Assembly (NCBI RefSeq): GCF_018278905.1
Contig: NZ_CP046600.1
Span: 1,426,001-1,490,000, forward strand
Origin: Mycobacterium spongiae
GTDB taxonomy: Bacteria > Actinomycetota > Actinomycetes > Mycobacteriales > Mycobacteriaceae
Reading direction: 5' to 3'
Length of the DNA stretch: 64,000 nt
The position numbers and the translations under genes were made by a program. Below, in pieces: positions 57,712 through 64,000 of the stretch; position 1 is the stretch's first letter, and every line of letters starts with the position of its first letter. A model generated the notes under the pieces. That model saw only the letters and a program-made list of their open reading frames with translations, was not told the origin of the DNA and searched no databases.

Positions 57712-59594
57712 CACAGCTGCACCGCCAGGATCAGCGCGGCCACCACAACCGCGCCCGCCAGCATTGACAACGCGTAGTTGCGGGCAAATCCAGTTTGCAG
57801 GCGCCGCAGGCGATTCGACGTTCGGCTCACCAGCGCGGCCAGCGCATTGACCGAGCCATCCACCCCCGCGTCGTCGACCGCGACCATTGCGTCGGTGAGT
57901 TGTGCGCCAGGGCGCATGAAAACCTCCTCGTTGAAGGCATCGCCGTAGAGGTCGGCACGCGCGGCCGTGGTCAGTACCGAGACTTCGACGGGGGCCACCC
58001 GCGGAACGGGCGCGGTGGCGTACATGCGGTAGGCGACGGCGATGCCGACCGCGACGACACCGAGCGCCAGGCTGGTGCTGACCCAGGTCGGGAGCGCGTG
58101 GGTGGCCTCTTCATGAGCTCCGACCACCGGCTCTAGCCAGTGCTGCAGAGTGCCGCCGATGGCAAACAACCCGCCCGAGAACACCGAGCCGACGGCGAGC
58201 AGGATCATCGGCCAGGTCATCAGGCCGGGCGCTTCGTGCGGATGAGAGCCCGGCGCCCAGCGGCGTTTACCGAAAAAGGTCATCAGCATCACCCGCGTCA
58301 TATAGAACGCCGTGACGCCCGCACCGAGCAGTGCGGCACCGCCCAGCAGTAACCCTCGGGCTCCGCCCGCGCCCAACGCCGCTTCGATGATCGCGTCTTT
58401 GGAGAAGTAGCCGGCGAACGGTGGCACACCGATGATCGCCAGATACGCCAGGCCGAACGTCACGAAGGTGACCGGGAGGGCGGCGCGCAGGCCGCCGTAG
58501 CGGCGCATGTCTTGCTCCTCGTCCATGGCGTGGATCACCGCGCCGGATCCGAGGAACAGGCCGGCTTTGAAGAACCCATGGGTGAGCAGATGCATGATCG
58601 CGAACGCGTAGCCGGCCGGGCCGAGACCGGCGGCCAGCACCATGTAACCGATCTGGCTCATCGTCGAAGCCGCCAGGGCCCGTTTTATGTCGTCTTTGGC
58701 GCAGCCGATGATCGCTCCGAGGAGCAACGTGACGGCGCCGACGATGACAACCGCCAGCTGGGCGTCGGGCGCCAGGTTATACAGCGGATCGGAGCGCACG
58801 ATCAGGTACACGCCGGCGGTCACCATGGTGGCCGCGTGGATGAGCGCGGACACCGGGGTGGGGCCTTCCATCGCGTCACCCAGCCAGGCTTGCAGCGGAA
58901 CCTGCGCGGACTTGGCGCACGCGCCCAGCAGGAGCAGCAATCCCATCGCGGTAAGCGCGCCTCGCCCGGCGCCGGGGGCACCCGCGAACACACCGGCAAA
59001 GGAAAGGGTGCCGAACGTGGCGAACATCAGAAACATGCCCAGCGCCAGCCCGGCGTCCCCGACCCGGTTCATCACGAATGCCTTCTTGGCCGCTGTGGCT
59101 GCCGATGGCTTGTGGTACCAGAAACCGATCAGCAGGTACGACGCCAGGCCAACGCCTTCCCATCCGACATAGAGCAGCACATAGTTGTCGGCGACCACGA
59201 GCAGCAGCATCGACGCCAAGAACAGATTGAGATAGCCGAAAAACCGCCGCCGGTCTGGGTCTTCGGCCATGTAGGCCACCGAATAGATGTGGATCAGCGA
59301 ACCGACCCCGGTGATCAGCAGCACGAAACACATCGACAACTGGTCGATCTGCAACCCGAAGTCGACCTGGAGCCCGTCGACCGGAATCCAAGTGAACACC
59401 GTCTGGTGGATGACCCGGTCGGCCTCGTCCCGGCCGAGGAGCTCGGAGAGCAACCTTGCGCCGACGCCGAACGCCGCAACGGCCGTGGCGCACCCCAGCC
59501 AGTGACCCCAGGTGTCTGTTCGCCGTCCGCCGAACAGCAAGATCGCCGCACCCGCCAGCGGCAGGAGCACGAGCAGCCAGGTGTAGTCAGTCAT
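57708..59594 (-). CDS. nuoL: NuoL, NADH dehydrogenase I subunit L
   Basis: Largest antiporter-like subunit (628 residues), which carries the long lateral helix in complex I. Recognised by [46 protein letters not shown] (summarised) and the Lys/Glu proton-path residues within. ATG 59594 lies 11 bases from the nuoK stop. Confidence 0.95.
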   Translation of the reverse strand: MTDYTWLLVLLPLAGAAILLFGGRRTDTWGHWLGCATAVAAFGVGARLLSELLGRDEADRVIHQTVFTWIPVDGLQVDFGLQIDQLSMCFVLLITGVGSLIHIYSVAYMAEDPDRRRFFGYLNLFLASMLLLVVADNYVLLYVGWEGVGLASYLLIGFWYHKPSAATAAKKAFVMNRVGDAGLALGMFLMFATFGTLSFAGVFAGAPGAGRGALTAMGLLLLLGACAKSAQVPLQAWLGDAMEGPTPVSALIHAATMVTAGVYLIVRSDPLYNLAPDAQLAVVIVGAVTLLLGAIIGCAKDDIKRALAASTMSQIGYMVLAAGLGPAGYAFAIMHLLTHGFFKAGLFLGSGAVIHAMDEEQDMRRYGGLRAALPVTFVTFGLAYLAIIGVPPFAGYFSKDAIIEAALGAGGARGLLLGGAALLGAGVTAFYMTRVMLMTFFGKRRWAPGSHPHEAPGLMTWPMILLAVGSVFSGGLFAIGGTLQHWLEPVVGAHEEATHALPTWVSTSLALGVVAVGIAVAYRMYATAPVPRVAPVEVSVLTTAARADLYGDAFNEEVFMRPGAQLTDAMVAVDDAGVDGSVNALAALVSRTSNRLRRLQTGFARNYALSMLAGAVVVAALILAVQLW

Positions 59595-59605
59595 CGTGGC
59601 GTTCT

Positions 59606-59905
59606 TCAGCCTTTGAGTAGGTTCGCGTCGTCGACCGACGCCGATTTACGGGCCCGGAAAATCGTCATGATGATGGCCAGGCCGACAACGACTTCGCAGG
59701 CGGCCACCACCATCGTGAAAAACGCGATCATCTGTCCGTCGAGACGGCCGTGCATGCGTGCGAACGTGACAAACGCCAGATTGACGGCATTGAGCATGAG
59801 CTCGACGCACATGAACATCACGATCGCGTTGCGCCGCAACAGCACACCCGCGGCCCCGATCGTGAACAGTAGGGCCGACAAGTAGAGGTAGTTGGCCGGA
59901 TTCAT
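59606..59905 (-). CDS. nuoK: NuoK, NADH dehydrogenase I subunit K
   Basis: A 99-residue three-helix membrane subunit. The conserved Glu in [12 protein letters not shown] and the second Glu in [10 protein letters not shown] belong to the proton path. It overlaps the nuoJ stop by four bases (ATGA). Confidence 0.96.
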   Translation of the reverse strand: MNPANYLYLSALLFTIGAAGVLLRRNAIVMFMCVELMLNAVNLAFVTFARMHGRLDGQMIAFFTMVVAACEVVVGLAIIMTIFRARKSASVDDANLLKG

Positions 59906-60705
59906 GAGGCGCCGCCCTGGGATTGAGAGGTACCCTCGCCAGTGGCTGCCAGACGACCGTCCGCACCGCGGGTCGCCAACATCGAGGGGACCGACAATTC
60001 CGAGTAGGAGCCGTCCGGGAGCATGGCGGCCACGTCGACCGCATTGTGGCGCGCGTAGACGCCCGGGTTGGGCAGCGGGGTCGGGTGCCCGCCCGGGCGG
60101 AAGCGGTCTTGGGACAGCTCCCGCTGGGTTCTGCGGCGGACCAGACGCTCCCGATGGGCGAGCACCATTGCTCCGACCGCCGCGGTGATCAACAGTGCGC
60201 TGGTCAACTCGAATGCCCACAGAAAGCGGGAGAAGATCAGTGCCGCCAAGCCCTCCACGTTGCCGTTGGCGTTGGCGGCGGTCAGGCCGGAGAAACCTTG
60301 GGTCGACACGTTGCCGATCGCCCCAATCAGCAGAATGCCGAATCCCACACCGGTGACCACCCCGGCGACTCGTTGTCCTTGCAGGGTCTCCTTCAGTGAT
60401 TCCGCGGAATCCACGCCAATCAGCATCAGCACGAACAAGAACAGCATCATCACCGCGCCGGTGTAGACCACGACCTGAACGACACCGAGGAACAATGCGT
60501 CCTGCGCCATGTAGAACACCGCCAGGATGATCATCGTCATTGCCAGAAACATGGCCGAGTACACGGCGTTGACGGCCAGGACCACCCCGAGTGCGCCGAT
60601 CAGTGCCAGGGTCCCGAGCACCCAGAACATCACCGCTTCGCCCGTGGAGGTTCGCACTATGACTTCTTGGGCCAAGATGACGTCGTGGGCCACGTTTGCG
60701 ATCAC
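59902..60705 (-). CDS. nuoJ: NuoJ, NADH dehydrogenase I subunit J
   Basis: A 267-residue membrane subunit with five helices ([20 protein letters not shown] is the signature, in helix 3). It has an unusually long hydrophilic tail, about 90 residues beyond the last helix, typical of mycobacterial NuoJ. GTG 60705 overlaps the nuoI stop (GTGA). Confidence 0.95.
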   Translation of the reverse strand: MIANVAHDVILAQEVIVRTSTGEAVMFWVLGTLALIGALGVVLAVNAVYSAMFLAMTMIILAVFYMAQDALFLGVVQVVVYTGAVMMLFLFVLMLIGVDSAESLKETLQGQRVAGVVTGVGFGILLIGAIGNVSTQGFSGLTAANANGNVEGLAALIFSRFLWAFELTSALLITAAVGAMVLAHRERLVRRRTQRELSQDRFRPGGHPTPLPNPGVYARHNAVDVAAMLPDGSYSELSVPSMLATRGADGRLAATGEGTSQSQGGAS

Positions 60706-61259
60706 CGGGAATCCCCGGCATTCTCGTTCTCCCGCAACCCATCAGCGGTCACGTTGCCCTCGTAGTAATCCTTGTCGGTGGCTCCCGGCGCCCTCGGATG
60801 CGGTGGCGCGGTCATGTCGGGCAACAACGGGGCCAGCAGCCGGTCTTTTTCGTAGATCAGGTCCGCCCGGTTGTCGTCGGCCATCTCGTAGTCGTTGGTC
60901 ATCGTCAGCGCCCGTGTTGGGCAGGCCTCGATGCACAGACCGCAACCAATGCACCGCAGGTAGTTGATCTGGTACACGCGGCCGTAGCGTTCTCCCGGCG
61001 AAAACCGTTGCTCATCAGTGTTGTCGGCGCCCTCGACGTAGATCGCATCGGCCGGACAAGCCCACGCGCACAATTCGCAGCCGATGCATTTTTCCAGGCC
61101 GTCCGGGTACCGGTTGAGTTGGTGGCGACCGTGATAACGCGGGGCTACCGGACCGGGCTCTTCGGGATACTCCTCGGTGACGGTCTTTTTGAACATCGAC
61201 CCGAACGTCACGCCGAACCCGGCAACTGCATCGAGCGAACGGGAAAAGAAGTTAGCCAC
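60702..61259 (-). CDS. nuoI: NuoI, NADH dehydrogenase I iron-sulfur subunit
   Basis: A 185-residue subunit with two [4Fe-4S] ferredoxin motifs: [12 protein letters not shown] and [12 protein letters not shown]. These are clusters N6a and N6b, which pass electrons towards quinone. GTG 61259 overlaps the nuoH stop by eight bases and gives the family N-terminus [10 protein letters not shown]. Confidence 0.96.
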   Translation of the reverse strand: MANFFSRSLDAVAGFGVTFGSMFKKTVTEEYPEEPGPVAPRYHGRHQLNRYPDGLEKCIGCELCAWACPADAIYVEGADNTDEQRFSPGERYGRVYQINYLRCIGCGLCIEACPTRALTMTNDYEMADDNRADLIYEKDRLLAPLLPDMTAPPHPRAPGATDKDYYEGNVTADGLRENENAGDSR

Positions 61260-62502
61260 GGGCGTTCTCCTTGCTGGCGCCGACTGGCAGGGGCGGTGTC
61301 GGGAAGGCCGATTGCGCGCCGCCAGGTTTCTCGGCGCGCAGCCCTCGAGCCTGCCGCGCTTCCGCGCGAGCACCCGGCGAGCTGAACGGCTTTCGCAGCG
61401 TTGCCACTAACATCGCGGCAACGACGAGGCTGCTGATCACCAGGGCCGCTGTCCAATGCGGGTAACCCTGATTGCGCAGTGTGCGGATGATCGCCGCGAT
61501 CATCACCCACACCAGGGAGACCGGGATGAGCAACTTCCAGCCCAGCGCCATGAACTGGTCGTAGCGCAGCCGGGGCAGCGTGGCGCGGAGCCAGAAATAG
61601 ATGAACAGAAAGCCCCATACCTTGGCGGTGAACCAGATCAGCGGCCACCAGCCCGTGTTGGCCCCGGCCCACATGTTCAGCGGCCACGGGGCGTGCCAGC
61701 CGCCAAGGAACATCGTTGCCGCGAGCGCCGAGACCGTCGTCATGTTGACGTATTCGGCAAGCATGAACATCGCGAACTTCAGCGACGAGTACTCGGTGTG
61801 GAAGCCGGCGACCAGCTCGCCTTCGGCCTCGGGCAAATCGAATGGCGCCCGGTTGGTCTCACCGACCATGGAGATGAGGTAGATCATGAACGACGGCAGC
61901 AACAGGAAGATGTACCAAACCCGGTCCTGTGCGGCCACGATCTGTGACGTCGACATGGTCCCGGCGTAGAGAAACACCCCGGCGAACGAGAGCCCCATGG
62001 CGACCTCGTACGAGATGACCTGCGCCGTCGAGCGGACCCCGCCCAACAGCGGGTATGTCGAGCCCGACGCCCACCCGCCCAGCACGATGCCGTAGACCCC
62101 GATCGCCGACATCGCCAGGATGAACAGGACCGCCACTGGCAGATCGGTGAGCTGCAGTGGCGTCTGGTGGCCGAACACCGACACTTCGGGGCCGAACGGG
62201 ATGACTGCGAACGCCGTAAACGCGGGAATCACCGAGATGATCGGTGCCACAAAGTAAACGACACGATCGATGCCGCCGGGCGTGATGCTTTCTTTGAGTG
62301 CCAGCTTGATGCCATCAGCCAAACTCTGCAGGGCGCCTTTGGGTCCCACGCGGTTGGGGCCGGGCCGCAGCTGCATCCGGCCCAGCAGCTTGCGCTCGGC
62401 CAGGATCGCCACCAACACCGTCAGCATGAGAAACACGAATACGGCCAGTACCTTGGCCACCACGAGCCACCAGGGGTCGTGACCGAAGGCGGTGAGGGTC
62501 AT
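61252..62502 (-). CDS. nuoH: NuoH, NADH dehydrogenase I subunit H
   Basis: A 416-residue membrane subunit that contributes to the quinone-binding chamber. Signatures are [20 protein letters not shown] and [25 protein letters not shown] (summarised). The C-terminal extension is hydrophilic and specific to mycobacteria. The ATG overlaps the nuoG stop (ATGA). Confidence 0.96.
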   Translation of the reverse strand: MTLTAFGHDPWWLVVAKVLAVFVFLMLTVLVAILAERKLLGRMQLRPGPNRVGPKGALQSLADGIKLALKESITPGGIDRVVYFVAPIISVIPAFTAFAVIPFGPEVSVFGHQTPLQLTDLPVAVLFILAMSAIGVYGIVLGGWASGSTYPLLGGVRSTAQVISYEVAMGLSFAGVFLYAGTMSTSQIVAAQDRVWYIFLLLPSFMIYLISMVGETNRAPFDLPEAEGELVAGFHTEYSSLKFAMFMLAEYVNMTTVSALAATMFLGGWHAPWPLNMWAGANTGWWPLIWFTAKVWGFLFIYFWLRATLPRLRYDQFMALGWKLLIPVSLVWVMIAAIIRTLRNQGYPHWTAALVISSLVVAAMLVATLRKPFSSPGARAEARQARGLRAEKPGGAQSAFPTPPLPVGASKENARG

Positions 62503-64000
62503 GTTCCTACTCCGATCCGCACAATGCTGCCGAGGGTGACGCCCAATTGCTGGTGCACCGCCGAACCCGGCGAGTTCAGTGGGAGCCACACCACGCGATC
62601 CGGCATGTCGGTGACGGTCAGCGGCAGCGTAATCGATCCGCGTGACGTGCTGACCGTGACCGAATCGCCGCCGGCGGCGCCGATCTCGGCCGCCGTGTCG
62701 GCAGACAAGCGCACCACGGGTGTGCGCGCCGTACCGGCTAGATGCGGTTCACCGTCCTGCAGCCGGCCGGCGTCGAGCAACATTCGCCAGCCGGTCAACA
62801 CGGCTTCGCCCGACCCCGGTTGGGTGGACTGGCTTTTCGATTCGGTGGTGCTGACGTGCGGGCTGGCGGCGTGCTTGCCGTCCCAGATACCCAGCCCGAC
62901 CAGCTCCTCCCGCGCGGCTTCGACGGTCGGCACTCCCAGATGGACGCCCATTTCGTCGGCTAGCGCGTCGAGCACCCGATGGTCCGCCTGTCCGGCTTGC
63001 TGGGTAGTGCCGTGCAGCGCGGGTTCGAACGCTCGGTAGCGGCCCTCCCAGTTGACGAAGGCGCCGGACTTCTGCGTCGTTGGTGCGACAGGGAACACCA
63101 CGTCGGCACGTTCGGTGACGGCGCTGTGGCGCAGCTCGAGGCTGACGACGAAGCCGGCGGCGTCCACCGCGGCCAGCACCGCGTTCGGGTCGGCGAAGTC
63201 GGCGGGCTCGACACCGCCGACGACCAGCGCGCCCAGTGTCCCGGCGGTGGCGGCGGCCAGCATGCCGTCCGCGTCTCGTCCGGCCGCGCCCGGCAGTTCG
63301 GTGACGTGCCACGCCGCGCAGACCTGCGAGCGCGCCGCCTCATCGGCGAGTGGTCGACCACCGGGCAACAGCGTGGGCAGGGCTCCGGCTTCCAACGCCG
63401 CGCGCTCTCCAGCGCGCCGTGGCACCCAGGCCAGCCGGGCACCGGTGGTGTCGGCGAGCCGGGCGGCGGCGGACAAGCCTCCCGTGACGGTGGCCAAGCG
63501 TTCACCGACCATGATCACCGCTCCCGGCGTGGCCAGCAGATCGCCTAGCTCACCGGTGGCCAGCCCGTCCAGCGCCGAAGCCTCATGGCCGGGAGTGGTT
63601 TTGAGTAACCGGCCGGACATCTTCTCCAAGGCGCGCGTGGCGAACGGCGCGATCGCGTACACCGGAACACCGTGTTTGCGGGCGGCCTTGCGCAGTCGCA
63701 GGAACACAATCGGCGACTCGTCTTCGGGCTCGAACCCGACCAGCAACACGACCGGCGCCGACTCCAGGTCGGCGTAGCTGACAGTCACTGGCCGCCCCGC
63801 GACGCGGGACGCCAGAAAGTCGGTTTCCTCGGCCGAGTGTGGACGGGCTCGGAAGTCGATATCGTTGGTGTCCAGGGCGATTCGCGCAAACTTGGTGTAG
63901 GCGTAGGCGTCTTCCACGGTGGCGCGCCCGCCCACCAGCACTCCCGTGTTGCCGCGGGCCGCCTCGAGGCCCTGGGCGGCCGCGACCATCGCGTGCGACC
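62499..64000 (-). CDS. nuoG: NuoG, NADH dehydrogenase I large iron-sulfur subunit (C-terminal part)
   Basis: The frame is open to the window end, giving the C-terminal approximately 500 of about 800 residues: the molybdopterin-oxidoreductase-like domain and the molydopterin-dinucleotide-binding-like end ([29 protein letters not shown]). The N-terminal Fe-S domains are outside. In M. tuberculosis NuoG is a known inhibitor of host macrophage apoptosis (family knowledge). Confidence 0.94.
   Translation of the reverse strand, partial: SHAMVAAAQGLEAARGNTGVLVGGRATVEDAYAYTKFARIALDTNDIDFRARPHSAEETDFLASRVAGRPVTVSYADLESAPVVLLVGFEPEDESPIVFLRLRKAARKHGVPVYAIAPFATRALEKMSGRLLKTTPGHEASALDGLATGELGDLLATPGAVIMVGERLATVTGGLSAAARLADTTGARLAWVPRRAGERAALEAGALPTLLPGGRPLADEAARSQVCAAWHVTELPGAAGRDADGMLAAATAGTLGALVVGGVEPADFADPNAVLAAVDAAGFVVSLELRHSAVTERADVVFPVAPTTQKSGAFVNWEGRYRAFEPALHGTTQQAGQADHRVLDALADEMGVHLGVPTVEAAREELVGLGIWDGKHAASPHVSTTESKSQSTQPGSGEAVLTGWRMLLDAGRLQDGEPHLAGTARTPVVRLSADTAAEIGAAGGDSVTVSTSRGSITLPLTVTDMPDRVVWLPLNSPGSAVHQQLGVTLGSIVRIGVGT

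Noticed and set aside
54774..62500. Many plus-strand frames opposite the nuo genes
   Set aside because: No ribosome sites or protein families; the minus-strand genes explain the sequence.

Overview
The window comes from the chromosome of a slow-growing Mycobacterium close to, but not identical with, the M. tuberculosis complex. The evidence is high-GC coding sequence, PE_PGRS and PPE-MPTR genes, AdnAB, mycoredoxin, WhiB7, MoxR3 and the Nuo complex, arranged in H37Rv gene order (Rv3202c back to nuoG/Rv3151, apart from three accessory blocks). Proteins such as WhiB7, NudC and UvrD2 are clearly homologous to the H37Rv versions I remember but differ at many positions. All Rv numbers are from memory, not from a search.

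Layout. 1-6763: DNA repair and quality control: adnA (3' part), adnB, a K+ channel with an RCK domain, nudC. 6764-17712: an accessory block absent at this position in H37Rv: an aquaporin-family channel, a PE_PGRS gene divergent from a PPE gene, a large LuxR-type ATPase regulator and a sensor-domain lipoprotein. 17713-30512: back to the conserved order: mycoredoxin, uvrD2, whiB7 with its attenuator leader, an ABC1-family kinase, a small conserved ORF, a cyclodehydratase-like protein, a DUF2342 protein, a PDZ-Lon protease, a UPF0182 membrane protein and an F420-type LLM oxidoreductase. 30628-35278: the initiator tRNA followed by a mosaic region: terminator, truncated small gene, IS3-family transposase tail, membrane nitroreductase behind a ~60-bp palindrome, cobU, class I fructose-bisphosphate aldolase and a SnoaL-like protein. 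35537-47008: hydrolase, the Rv3168-Rv3169-aofH operon divergent from a TetR gene, the MoxR3/DUF58/DUF4129 operon, and a Rieske dioxygenase with its TetR repressor. 47204-54462: two tandem PPE-MPTR genes and a membrane adenylate cyclase. 54557-64000: nuoN to nuoG of NADH dehydrogenase I, on the minus strand in one tightly overlapping operon, with nuoG cut by the window end.

Themes. Several regulators sit next to well-formed dyads: twin GTTATC sites at the dioxygenase start, a dyad at the Rv3167c-like start, twin ATACGA-N6-TCGTAT sites between the PE_PGRS and PPE genes, a ~60-bp palindrome by the nitroreductase and a 38-bp inverted repeat at aofH. The whiB7 leader shows a complete attenuation layout: promoter with an A-tract, upstream ORF, and hairpin with a U-run. 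Two of the PE/PPE genes carry large internal duplications.
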